Shown here: piece by piece, positions 23,263-31,712 of the stretch | How positions within the stretch are numbered: position 1 is the first letter of the stretch | How the letters are laid out: each line of letters starts with the position of its first letter | From: Peptostreptococcus sp. D1 | GTDB lineage: Bacteria; Bacillota; Clostridia; Peptostreptococcales; Peptostreptococcaceae | DNA: 40,703 nt | Reading direction: 5' to 3' | NCBI RefSeq assembly: GCF_900112955.1 | Contig: NZ_FONP01000014.1 | Span: 1-40,703 of the forward strand | Notes under the pieces: generated by a model | The model's database searches: none | Told to the model about the DNA's origin: nothing | The model's input: only the letters and a program-made list of their open reading frames with translations | Program-made: the position numbers and the translations under genes

Positions 23263-25170
23263 TTATAGTTTTTCTATAAAATACCTTTTGCCGTCACCCT
23301 TCTGAGTGGCTTTTTCTTCAAATCCAAACTTGTCAACAACTTCTCTATAGAATCCTTTTTTACCCGTTATATTACTCGTCTTTATTCCCGATAATTTACA
23401 CCAATCTACAAATTCACTATACAAAACATCTTTAGGTTTATCCAACATATAATATTCAGTTAAATCTTGGTCTTCAATATATGTTAAAACTGTGGAATTA
23501 TCTGTTTTATATTTATTAAGTGCCGATTTTACTCTTGCTGGCTCTGTAAATTTACCCTTAGTAATTAATCTCTTAACCCCTCTTATTGCCAAATTCAATA
23601 AGTAACTCAATGCTTCTTCGGTAGTTATTTTTTCACCTATAAGCGGATCATAATCTTCATCATCTGCCGTAAATCTAGCATCGAATGGTATCAAAATCCA
23701 ACGTCTATAAAATCCGTCTGACTTATCAAACGACCTAGGAATAGCATTACAACTGTATATATGAGTTGCATACGGCTCTATTGTGTAGGGTCTTTCTCCC
23801 TTACGCTCAACCATAATTGAATTTCCTGAAAACAGTTTTTTTAACGTCCCCGTATCTTTGATAGTCACGTTATCTATATCATCACCAATATTAGCCAACT
23901 TATTTTCTAATTCTACAGTGTTAAATCTATCTGTTACTTTCTCTAGTGCTATTGCTGAAAAATTCCTAGCTCCTAAAAAAGTTTTTATTAAATCTAGTAT
24001 TGTACTTTTACCATTAGATCCCCCACCATAGAATAAAAATGCTTTTTGGTATCTATTATGTTTAAGTAATGTGGCACCCAACATTTCTTCAAATAGGTTG
24101 ATTACTTCTCTATCTGCAAGAAACACTCTATTTAACATCTTGTCTAAGTCAGCACAGTATGCAGATGGGTCATATACCACTGGTATCTGTGCAAAATCTA
24201 TAATCGATTTATCAAAAGGTAAGCACTCACCAGTTTTTAGATTATACCTAGTATTTTTTGTAGTTATTATATAAGGGTACACTTTTAAATTCCTCCCGTT
24301 TATTTTTTCCATATCGTTTATGTATGCCACTATTTCGTTCCTCTGATTATTTTTAATCGCATATACTTTTTTGCGAATATATCTACCTAGCATTTCACAC
24401 GGTATATAACAACCATCTTTATACTCATGAATACAATTATTATAGTTAATCAACGTATACTCTTCTATTAATTCTTCAGCTATTTCCACGTGGTTAAAAT
24501 TGGCTTTTTTGATTTGTGCATTAATTTCTTCATCTGGTTTAAAAGCCTCATCTCTACAAATTGTCGCAATCTCTAACTCACTAAGAGGGTCGTCAAATAT
24601 ATAGTCGTTTATAATGGGTATAGTATCCCTTATTTCATCACGATTGAAACCTTTAGCCTGTAAATATACAATGTAATCAAACAGTTCTTGATTACGCCCC
24701 GAACCGTCACCCATACCTTTAAAGTTAAATTTGTTTGATGGCGATGATACAGCCGTTAGCCATTTAGGTACCTCTTGAATGTCTTTCATCTTGACAGGAC
24801 GTATCCACTCCCTGACTTTTCCGTCTTGCTTTATTTTTACATATGCATTACGCCCGCCACTCTTACGGTCGCAATATAAACCTATGGCTAGTCGCTGTTT
24901 TATAAAATTTTTAGGGTCCTTATCAGATGCTTTAAACCAGCAGTGAATCCCCCTAGTGGTTTTCATAACCTTAGTTTTGAGTTGTAATGCGTCTATTATT
25001 TTTAACATTAACTCAGCGTCGCTAGTAGTATCAAAGTCTAACACAATGTAGCCCTTAGGTACCATCACTGCCACGTTATCAAACTCCATAGCCTCTTCCT
25101 TGGTATACGTACCCTCTCCGTTCTTAAAATCGTGAGTGGGCGTTTTACCATTTAATATGATATACTGCAT
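23263..25170 (-). CDS. Primase-polymerase/SF3 helicase, D5-like
   Basis: The N-terminal 200 residues look like a bifunctional primase-polymerase domain: GYIVLDFDTTSDAEL, a metal-type acidic strand, and TTRGIHCWFKASD. A D5_N-type linker follows. The C-terminal part is a superfamily 3 helicase with Walker A GGGSNGKST near residue 380 and DDIDNVTIKDTGTLKKLFSG. It should open the origin and prime synthesis for the phage polymerase. At 635 residues it is close to the usual size for such fused proteins. Confidence 0.9.
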   Translation of the reverse strand: MQYIILNGKTPTHDFKNGEGTYTKEEAMEFDNVAVMVPKGYIVLDFDTTSDAELMLKIIDALQLKTKVMKTTRGIHCWFKASDKDPKNFIKQRLAIGLYCDRKSGGRNAYVKIKQDGKVREWIRPVKMKDIQEVPKWLTAVSSPSNKFNFKGMGDGSGRNQELFDYIVYLQAKGFNRDEIRDTIPIINDYIFDDPLSELEIATICRDEAFKPDEEINAQIKKANFNHVEIAEELIEEYTLINYNNCIHEYKDGCYIPCEMLGRYIRKKVYAIKNNQRNEIVAYINDMEKINGRNLKVYPYIITTKNTRYNLKTGECLPFDKSIIDFAQIPVVYDPSAYCADLDKMLNRVFLADREVINLFEEMLGATLLKHNRYQKAFLFYGGGSNGKSTILDLIKTFLGARNFSAIALEKVTDRFNTVELENKLANIGDDIDNVTIKDTGTLKKLFSGNSIMVERKGERPYTIEPYATHIYSCNAIPRSFDKSDGFYRRWILIPFDARFTADDEDYDPLIGEKITTEEALSYLLNLAIRGVKRLITKGKFTEPARVKSALNKYKTDNSTVLTYIEDQDLTEYYMLDKPKDVLYSEFVDWCKLSGIKTSNITGKKGFYREVVDKFGFEEKATQKGDGKRYFIEKL

Positions 25171-25181
25171 TGTATCACCTC

Positions 25182-25280
25182 TTATTTGTGATTCTTAACC
25201 TGCTCTAACTCTATCACATCAAACGGTGATATATTAGTATTGTTATAATAATTTGGTTTAATATTTTCTACTTTTTCCAT
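25182..25280 (-). CDS. Very short protein, possible truncated DUF3310
   Basis: A 32-residue frame with GGAGGT before the ATG. The segment IKPNYYNNTNISPFDVIELE resembles the beginning of DUF3310 proteins of phages (a HY...dvi pattern), but a stop follows where the family continues for about 40 more residues. It may be a remnant or a real micro-protein. It sits in the operon between the primase gene and a 67-residue gene, with 2-base spacing upstream. Confidence 0.45.
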   Translation of the reverse strand: MEKVENIKPNYYNNTNISPFDVIELEQVKNHK

Positions 25281-25282
25281 AC

Positions 25283-25486
25283 TTACCTCCAAATTTTACC
25301 TGTACGCTTATCCTTCAATGCTATACGTCCTTCAACGTGAAAACCTGCCAATTCACATATACAAAATATAGCTGTTAATAGCTTCTGTAGTCTTTCCTCT
25401 GATCTAGCATCACTATCTACTTTTCTAATAGCCTCATATGCTGTTATGTCTTTACACCCCGACGCATTCAATTTATTCTTGTCCAT
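25283..25486 (-). CDS. Hypothetical protein, 67 aa
   Basis: A small mixed-charge protein with DITAYEAIRKVDSDARSEER and AIFCICELAGFHVEGRIALK, ending in DKRTGKIWR. It is found in the early operon between the HD hydrolase and the short DUF3310-like frame. The tail segment resembles conserved small phage proteins of unknown role; I cannot assign a family. Confidence 0.7.
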   Translation of the reverse strand: MDKNKLNASGCKDITAYEAIRKVDSDARSEERLQKLLTAIFCICELAGFHVEGRIALKDKRTGKIWR

Positions 25487-25496
25487 ATAGTCACCT

Positions 25497-26018
25497 TTAA
25501 ATACCTATAATTTTACTAGCAATCATATCGGCTGTATGTGTAAATAATACATTGTGATATTTCTTGATAGCCCTATCATAATAATCCCACATTTTGGTTT
25601 CATATGCTCCCATGTGCCATCTTATACAAGCTACTTCTTCGTCTGTAAGTCTTAGGTGATGTTGCAGCATAATAATTGACTTTTCAGCATGACCTGGCAT
25701 TATCTGATCATCATTATAAATATATTGTAATTGTTCAAAATCCCACTCATAATTATCACACTTACAAATATCATGGTACATTCCTATGATATAAGGGCTT
25801 TCTGGTCTTTCCCATTCAAGACTCAACTTCTCTGTCAATTCCACCAGCATCTCTGTTACTTTTAAGCTATGGTCAAATAATCCTCCCTCATAGTTTCCAT
25901 GAAATCTGGTACTTGCTGGTGCTGTAAAGAATCCCATATCTATTAATATCTGCCTATCTATTCTTGTGTGAATCGGCATTATTTCAGTAAATTTTATTAT
26001 TCTATCTCTGGTTTCCAT
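25497..26018 (-). CDS. HD-domain phosphohydrolase
   Basis: The metal-binding HD pattern is seen as EGGLFDHSLKV, MYHDICKCDNYEW, MPGHAEKSI and IRWHMGAYE over 173 residues. HD enzymes of this size act on nucleotides or nucleic acids. Placement among replication and nucleotide genes suggests a nucleotidase or dNTP role, which is inference. It overlaps the VRR-NUC gene by 17 bases. Confidence 0.82.
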   Translation of the reverse strand: METRDRIIKFTEIMPIHTRIDRQILIDMGFFTAPASTRFHGNYEGGLFDHSLKVTEMLVELTEKLSLEWERPESPYIIGMYHDICKCDNYEWDFEQLQYIYNDDQIMPGHAEKSIIMLQHHLRLTDEEVACIRWHMGAYETKMWDYYDRAIKKYHNVLFTHTADMIASKIIGI

Positions 26019-26301
26019 TTTGTAACTCCTTCACTATATTTATAAATTCCTCTATCGTATACGGCGCATAGTGCACTCCATCGGATCGTTCTATTTTACG
26101 TTTATGTATAATCTGGTCATCCTGTAAATCATTTTTACCGACCTTTAATTCAAACGCTACAAAGCGACCATTTATACAAGTTACAAGGTCGGGTTTACCT
26201 TTACCAGTAAACCCATCCCCGAACTGATTAATATAATATATTTTTTGTTTTTTTAGATAGGCTATAGCCTTATCTTGTAACTTTTTTTCTGGCTTACCCA
26301 T
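26002..26301 (-). CDS. VRR-NUC domain nuclease
   Basis: A 99-residue PD-(D/E)xK nuclease: GFTGKGKPDLVTCINGRFVA followed by FELKVGKNDLQDDQ gives the D, E and K catalytic residues. The VRR-NUC family includes Holliday junction-type and structure-specific nucleases, common in phage recombination modules. It follows the SSB-like gene with a one-base gap. Confidence 0.88.
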   Translation of the reverse strand: MGKPEKKLQDKAIAYLKKQKIYYINQFGDGFTGKGKPDLVTCINGRFVAFELKVGKNDLQDDQIIHKRKIERSDGVHYAPYTIEEFINIVKELQNGNQR

Positions 26302-26302
26302 T

Positions 26303-26785
26303 TTATAAGTCGTCTAACTCGTCAAGGTCATCTAGGTCGGCATCATCCTCTTCCTCAATATCTTCATTATCTATTTTTTTACTAGTCTTATCAAATCCAC
26401 TAGCTGAACAATAATCATTTAATCTAACAGCTGTTCCTTCTTCACCTGCTTTATCGCCTGTTTGACGTATATACGTTTCGTGCTTTACTGTAGCTTTAAT
26501 ATAGCAACCTACAATGTCTTGTGTATCTATCTCTTCAACCTGGAAATTGTTTAGGCAAGTCCTAGCAAAGTACGACCAAGCTTTTAATGCTCCCTCGTTG
26601 ATATCTCCGTTTTTCTTCTTGAAAGAAAACTGTTCGGTATGTTTTTCTCCCCTAGCTGTTTGTAATACAACTTTTAATTTACCATAATCTTCGTATTTAG
26701 ATTCGTCTACTTCCATAATCTTAAATATTGTTATCCCTTCCGGTATTAGTGTAAATGTGCTTTCTGCTAACTTCATTTTTGCCAT
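26303..26785 (-). CDS. Putative single-stranded DNA-binding protein
   Basis: A 160-residue protein with a beta-rich body (KLKVVLQTARGEKHTEQF, VGCYIKATVKHETYI) and a highly acidic flexible tail ending EEEDDADLDDLDELDDL, the usual tail type of phage SSB analogues. It lies in the recombination cluster with nuclease and exonuclease genes. I see no family-specific motif, so this rests on architecture and context. Confidence 0.55.
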   Translation of the reverse strand: MAKMKLAESTFTLIPEGITIFKIMEVDESKYEDYGKLKVVLQTARGEKHTEQFSFKKKNGDINEGALKAWSYFARTCLNNFQVEEIDTQDIVGCYIKATVKHETYIRQTGDKAGEEGTAVRLNDYCSASGFDKTSKKIDNEDIEEEDDADLDDLDELDDL

Positions 26786-26798
26786 GTCTTTACTCCTC

Positions 26799-27239
26799 CT
26801 AGTAATTTAATAATGTTCCATTTATGAATCCTACTATTGTATTGCTCATACGGTCAGTAACCAATACAAACTTCTCAATATTATCATCCGATATCTCAAC
26901 TTCTAGATATACCAATCTGTCATCTTTTTCTATCAAACCAAAATTCTCATTGCTTATACCTATCTCGTCACCAACATCTGTTTTAAATACTCTGACTATA
27001 TCCGCTGGTTTAGAATCTGCGTAAGGTAATGACGCTCTACTTAACATCAATTCATCGTCGTCTATATCTGCATTTAGTATTGTCCTCATTAGGCTTGTAG
27101 GCTCATCTACATTACCAAATGGCTTTACTCCCTCAGGAACTAACATACCAACACCATTACATATCAACCACGGTCTATCTCCATCCTTTACTATTTTTCC
27201 GTGTACTCCTACTCTCTTTACAAACTTTTCAAATTTCAT
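26799..27239 (-). CDS. Hypothetical early protein, 146 aa
   Basis: A beta-rich protein with KFVKRVGVHGKIVKDGDRPW, CNGVGMLVPEGVKPFG and DRMSNTIVGFINGTLLNY. It lies between the methyltransferase and SSB-like genes. No catalytic motif or family is recognised. Position suggests an accessory role in DNA replication or recombination. Confidence 0.7.
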   Translation of the reverse strand: MKFEKFVKRVGVHGKIVKDGDRPWLICNGVGMLVPEGVKPFGNVDEPTSLMRTILNADIDDDELMLSRASLPYADSKPADIVRVFKTDVGDEIGISNENFGLIEKDDRLVYLEVEISDDNIEKFVLVTDRMSNTIVGFINGTLLNY

Positions 27240-27258
27240 AACTTTACCTCCTATTTTT

Positions 27259-28224
27259 TTAAATAATTATTGCTTTTTCTGAATTTTCTACTAGTAATTT
27301 ATAATATGATTCTTTTAGTTCGATACCTATAGCACGTCTGTTCATTTTCAAAGCCATATAATTTGAGCTACCTATGCCAGCAAATGGGTCTAGTACTATA
27401 TCATCTGGATTAGACCACAACTCTATACACCTAGCTATCAAATCTAACTGTAACGGACATATGTGCCTCTCATCCTTATCATCCCTAGCCTGCTGTTTAT
27501 TAAGTGTATTTGACTGTCTTATATCCATCCATACAGGACTCGCATATTTTCTCCAAACTTGATGAGAATATACCGGCGTAATGTTATATTTTTGCTTTTT
27601 GTCATATAATTCTTGATCCGGTTTAGGTCTATCCCCCTTTACTCCCTCCGGTTCATTCTCTCCAAAAAATCTATCAAGTCCACCTTCATGAGTTATTCTT
27701 TCAGGATTTTCCCCAGGCTTTCTCATAGTTATTAAATAATCTGGTAGCCCATTTCTACACATAGATGAGTCTTTACACAATTGTTTATGCATCAAACCTA
27801 ATGCCTTTGTTCTTGTCGCCTCTACTAATGGATCTTTCCAAATGACTACTCTACTATGATATATAAATCCTGCATCTGTAAATAATCTGATTAACTCCCC
27901 TGGAAAATCTTTTAACCCTATCACACCGTCCCTCGACTTCATCATAGGTATATCCATGCAATGAAAACTTACCAATCTACCGGGCATTATCACCCTGTAT
28001 AGCTCATCTATTAAATATTTAAAATGATTATAAAACTCTTTATCATCTTTACTGTTACCCATATCTCTATCACTATTTGAATACGTATATAAGCTTGCAA
28101 AAGGTGGACTAAATATACTATAGTGGATGCTATTATCAGGTATTCCTTTCAGTACTTCTACACTATCACCGTGATAACAACTATAAAACTCATTTATAGT
28201 TTGATTTAATATTTTATGTTCCAT
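27259..28224 (-). CDS. DNA methyltransferase, beta-class (N4C/N6A)
   Basis: The 321 residues carry the catalytic motif IV SPPF at residues 39-42 and the SAM-binding motif I DPFAGIGSS near 280-288. The order IV before I is that of beta-class amino-methyltransferases; SPPF-type motifs occur in N4-cytosine and N6-adenine enzymes. It overlaps the helicase gene upstream by one base, so the two are co-translated. It may protect phage DNA from restriction or have a regulatory role. No partner restriction nuclease is apparent. Confidence 0.88.
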   Translation of the reverse strand: MEHKILNQTINEFYSCYHGDSVEVLKGIPDNSIHYSIFSPPFASLYTYSNSDRDMGNSKDDKEFYNHFKYLIDELYRVIMPGRLVSFHCMDIPMMKSRDGVIGLKDFPGELIRLFTDAGFIYHSRVVIWKDPLVEATRTKALGLMHKQLCKDSSMCRNGLPDYLITMRKPGENPERITHEGGLDRFFGENEPEGVKGDRPKPDQELYDKKQKYNITPVYSHQVWRKYASPVWMDIRQSNTLNKQQARDDKDERHICPLQLDLIARCIELWSNPDDIVLDPFAGIGSSNYMALKMNRRAIGIELKESYYKLLVENSEKAIII

Positions 28225-29594
28225 TAACTCATTTCCTCCCAGTTAGGTAATCTCATTCTTACATTTGGCTCATAAGCTGTCATAATCCTAGTTGTTCTTT
28301 CTAAATTTTTCTTAGTAATTTCTTTAGTCAATGCTAGCATTTGTCTTTTCATATTCTCAGCATCAACTTCTTTTCTTTCTATATTTTCCTTAACGGCACC
28401 CTCTCTAGCTGAAATTATTATATAAACATTAACTTCGTGGGTTTGACCAAACCTCCAGCATCTTCTAACCGCCTGATAATATGCCTCATAACTATCTGAT
28501 AAACCAACAAATATCATATTATGGCACTGTTGCCAATTCATACCAAAGCCAGCTATTTTTGGTTTTGTAACAAGGCATTTTATACTACCATCTGAAAATT
28601 TTATCATTGTTTCAGTTTTATACTTAGCTTTATCAGACCCTTTTATTTCATATGACGAATTGATCAATTTATGTAGCATCTCCGATTCAGCGTTTAAATC
28701 GCACCACACTAACCACTGCTCGTCTGACTCATTAACCAATTCACTAGCCGCCTTACATCTAAGTTTTAACGAGTCTTTTCTTGCCTGCCTTCTTTGTGTT
28801 AACGTCTGTTTTTCAGTTATAACGCTATCTCCATCAACTATTATCTGATGTATATTTAATTTAGGTAAATCAAACCCTTGAATATCATATCCTAAGTTTC
28901 TCGGATTATCTAACACAACTGCCCACGAACTCATCCATTCCCAAAAAACATCTTCCGCGTGTCCTTTTAGTCTCCATTTTGATGTTTCCCCTGAATCGTG
29001 AATAAAGTACATCGATAACATCTCAGTCCTCGTCATAACCCCTAAAAACTCGCTATGATTACCTAGTTCCATGTAATCGTTGGGAGATGGTGTAGCTGTA
29101 CAAGCTAGTTTATATGGTGTATTTCTAAAAATATTTATGATATTATCCCGTATCTTTCCTGTGAAAGATTTCAGTATACTTGACTCATCTAAAACAACAC
29201 CTACAAATTTATTACCTACAAATCTATCCAGCTTTTCATAGTTGGTTATATTTATCCCGTCTATCACATCTTCTTGAGATTCACAAATATTTACATCATA
29301 TCCAAATTCTTGACCCTCTAACTTAGTTTGTCCTGTTACTGCTAATGGTGCTATTATTAATACTTTACCACCCACTCTATTTATAATCTGCTGTGCAAAC
29401 TCCAACTGCATTAAAGTCTTACCTAAGCCACAATCTGCAAATATAGCTGACCTGCCTTTTTTTAAGCTCCATCTGACTATATCTTTCTGATAGTCAAATA
29501 ATTTTTTATTTAATAGACTTCTATTTACATCAAACCCCGATTCAATTGATACAGCTATTTTATTTTTAATAAATTGTTCGTATTGTAAAAGCAT
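28224..29594 (-). CDS. SNF2-like DEAD/DEAH helicase, methyltransferase-linked
   Basis: The 456 residues have Walker A FADCGLGKT (52-60), a Walker B variant VVLDESSIL with S in place of the usual A-H, the SAT-like motif ACTATPSPNDY, and the C-terminal AVRRCWRFGQTHEVNVYI. This form of superfamily 2 ATPase is commonly found beside phage methyltransferases, as here. Its exact role, such as fork remodelling, recombination or modification targeting, is not known to me. Confidence 0.85.
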   Translation of the reverse strand: MLLQYEQFIKNKIAVSIESGFDVNRSLLNKKLFDYQKDIVRWSLKKGRSAIFADCGLGKTLMQLEFAQQIINRVGGKVLIIAPLAVTGQTKLEGQEFGYDVNICESQEDVIDGINITNYEKLDRFVGNKFVGVVLDESSILKSFTGKIRDNIINIFRNTPYKLACTATPSPNDYMELGNHSEFLGVMTRTEMLSMYFIHDSGETSKWRLKGHAEDVFWEWMSSWAVVLDNPRNLGYDIQGFDLPKLNIHQIIVDGDSVITEKQTLTQRRQARKDSLKLRCKAASELVNESDEQWLVWCDLNAESEMLHKLINSSYEIKGSDKAKYKTETMIKFSDGSIKCLVTKPKIAGFGMNWQQCHNMIFVGLSDSYEAYYQAVRRCWRFGQTHEVNVYIIISAREGAVKENIERKEVDAENMKRQMLALTKEITKKNLERTTRIMTAYEPNVRMRLPNWEEMS

Positions 29595-29609
29595 TTATCA
29601 ATATCCCTC

Positions 29610-30650
29610 CTAATCAATCGAAGATGTTTTTAATGTATATACATCGGATGATTTTTTATATTTCTCAAATACATCGGGTAATTCTTTCTTTAATTTAGTC
29701 TGATCCAGTGATGTACGATTAGATTTTGTAAGTGTCCAAGTATATTTTTTACTAGCTATTTCTACCTTAGTATCACCCTCCCTAAATTGTGTAGTCATAG
29801 ATTTTTTTACTATAGCTTGTATCTCTTTTAATCTATCCTTTTTTTCCTTTAATTTGTCTTCTGCTTTATTTATAGATGTTATAAGCTTGTCAGCTTCCAA
29901 CATAAGCTTTTGAATGTCTTCATCCTTAGCCTCAGTAACATTCTTTCTCAGAACCTTTAGTATGTCAGCGTCCCTCTTCTCGTCAAACTCTGGCGATATA
30001 CCAGTTAACACATGATCATCCCAAAACTTCAATGCTGGTTCTATGTAGGATTCTTTAAAAGTCGGATACTCTTTTGATAGACTAAATTCTATCACTACAG
30101 TATTATCTATGTTAGGCTCAAACTTTTTTGGATTTGTATAATCCTTATCCTCCAGGAAACTACAAGTCATAACCACATCATCAAAACCTAGTAGGTAAGC
30201 ATACAAACACGCCTGTAATTTATAATATATTGGTGGCTCTATTTTTCCGTCCACACCCTTCCAATCTTCTACTCTCTTTGTGGTCTTAACTTCTACCACA
30301 AACTCATCTCCTATAAAGTCCCACATACCACCCAATGCTTCAGTATCCTTAAAAAAATCACCCCATGTTTTTTTGAAGTAATCTGGACCATATACATCTG
30401 TAGGGCTTTTAATGTCCATAAAATACCTATCTCTCAAATAGTTACATATTTTAGGCTCTATGGTTTTACCTGCTATCGTATATATAGTATCTTCAAACGG
30501 CTCTTCATATGTCCTCGTCATCTCACACCACGCTTTAAATGGTGTAGACCAATTATTAAATCCCAGAATTGATGCGAACCTTGTCGCTGTCAATTTCTTT
30601 GGTTTTTTCGGTGGATCAACCTTAATTTTGTTATTCGCTATAAATTCCAT
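29610..30650 (-). CDS. YqaJ-type recombination exonuclease
   Basis: About 346 residues from the ATG at 30650, which has GAGGAG upstream. LTATRFASILGFNNWSTPFK matches the N-terminal YqaJ motif, and GMWDFIGDEFVVEVKTTK (near 107-122) holds the D, E and K of the lambda-exonuclease fold. The C-terminus has a coiled coil. With the ERF annealing protein upstream it makes an exonuclease-annealase pair for double-strand end recombination, genome circularisation or replication restart. Confidence 0.9.
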   Translation of the reverse strand: MEFIANNKIKVDPPKKPKKLTATRFASILGFNNWSTPFKAWCEMTRTYEEPFEDTIYTIAGKTIEPKICNYLRDRYFMDIKSPTDVYGPDYFKKTWGDFFKDTEALGGMWDFIGDEFVVEVKTTKRVEDWKGVDGKIEPPIYYKLQACLYAYLLGFDDVVMTCSFLEDKDYTNPKKFEPNIDNTVVIEFSLSKEYPTFKESYIEPALKFWDDHVLTGISPEFDEKRDADILKVLRKNVTEAKDEDIQKLMLEADKLITSINKAEDKLKEKKDRLKEIQAIVKKSMTTQFREGDTKVEIASKKYTWTLTKSNRTSLDQTKLKKELPDVFEKYKKSSDVYTLKTSSID

Positions 30651-30668
30651 AACTATCACTCCTCTTTA

Positions 30669-30944
30669 CTATTGAACTATCCTAGCTTTAAAAGACTTCT
30701 TGTTTTTCTTTTTTGAGTTTTTAACTACTGTAGTTTCCTTATCTTTGATATGTACTGTTGATATAGTCACTACCTCAGTACCTCTGAAACTTGCAATTTC
30801 ACCTGTAGAATTATCTGTAACTAGATTCCAGTCGCCATACTTATCAGCTCCTATAGTTTCATTTAACTTATTGACGCTATAAGGCGTATCTGTCCTAAAT
30901 GCTAGTGTTTTCCCATTTTTAAACGATAAAACATTTAAATACAT
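30669..30944 (-). CDS. Hypothetical protein, about 91 aa
   Basis: A small basic-tailed protein: MYLNVLSFKNGKTLAFRTDT, TGEIASFRGTEVVTISTVHI, then a lysine-rich end (KNSKKKNKKSFK). I use the ATG at 30944, nine bases after AAAGGG, not the TTG at 30953. It lies between the ERF and YqaJ genes, so a role linked to recombination is possible. No family recognised. Confidence 0.65.
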   Translation of the reverse strand: MYLNVLSFKNGKTLAFRTDTPYSVNKLNETIGADKYGDWNLVTDNSTGEIASFRGTEVVTISTVHIKDKETTVVKNSKKKNKKSFKARIVQ

Positions 30945-30989
30945 ATTTCTCAACCCTTTCTAACGGTTTGCCGTTAACTTTGAATATAA

Positions 30990-31712
30990 TTATTCTACTA
31001 CCTTCTCACCAATTTCTATCAGTAAATCATCCGCCTCAGACTTAGTTAGCCCATCCTTGACTCTCCTAACTGTGGATCTTATGAACTTAGAATATTTCTT
31101 TTCTAACTCGTCATCGAATACAACATTATCCTTATCCATATACTTAGCCCTTAGTTTTTTAAGACCATTTGTAATAGCTGTCTTTTGCGTCTTTGTAAAT
31201 TCTCCATCAGCATCTGTCAACTCTTCCTTAACCTCTTCTCTTTCTCCTGGTGTAGCAGGTTTACTAGATTTCTTTTTGGTAGACTTTGACGCCTTACCGT
31301 CCTCATCTACCGGCTTGCCTGTTACAGCCTCTATACCGTCGCTCTCTATAATGTCTAATGCTAACATATATAGATATCTTCTTATGTATGTTTGAACAGC
31401 TCCTACCTTCTGTATAGGATTTTTAATTAGTGATTCATCAGTGGCTAACTGTGATGTAAATATAATTGACTCCTCTGGATTATCAACGTTAAATATCTGT
31501 AAAACTGCATCTACATCACTGAACGAAATTACGTCAGCTAGTCCAAGTTCTTTAAATATTCTTTGCTTTGTGGGTATGATTTCGTCTAATGTGAAATACT
31601 TATACTCTGCAAAGCTATTGATGCCTGTTTTCTTAATTCCTGCTTCTAGGAACTCCTTTCTTGCTTCTAACAATTTTTGATACACATTTTTTGTTGCTTT
31701 TGCTGTAGCCAT
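30990..31712 (-). CDS. erf: ERF-family single-strand annealing protein
   Basis: The part from MATAKATKNVYQKLLEARKE, with INSFAEYKYFTLDEIIP, and later QKVGAVQTYIRRYLYMLALD then IIESDG, is a complete ERF annealase with a linker and basic C-terminal region (240 residues). It begins at an ATG preceded by GAGGAGG at ideal spacing (8 bases), although the reading frame is continuous with the upstream polymerase. I therefore expect a separate ERF protein from internal initiation. It should pair complementary strands produced by the YqaJ exonuclease. Confidence 0.88.
   Translation of the reverse strand: MATAKATKNVYQKLLEARKEFLEAGIKKTGINSFAEYKYFTLDEIIPTKQRIFKELGLADVISFSDVDAVLQIFNVDNPEESIIFTSQLATDESLIKNPIQKVGAVQTYIRRYLYMLALDIIESDGIEAVTGKPVDEDGKASKSTKKKSSKPATPGEREEVKEELTDADGEFTKTQKTAITNGLKKLRAKYMDKDNVVFDDELEKKYSKFIRSTVRRVKDGLTKSEADDLLIEIGEKVVE

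Noticed and set aside
28224-29594. Complete restriction-modification or DISARM-type defence locus
   Set aside because: Only methyltransferase and helicase are present; the other expected components or a restriction nuclease are missing, and the genes are embedded in the phage early operon.
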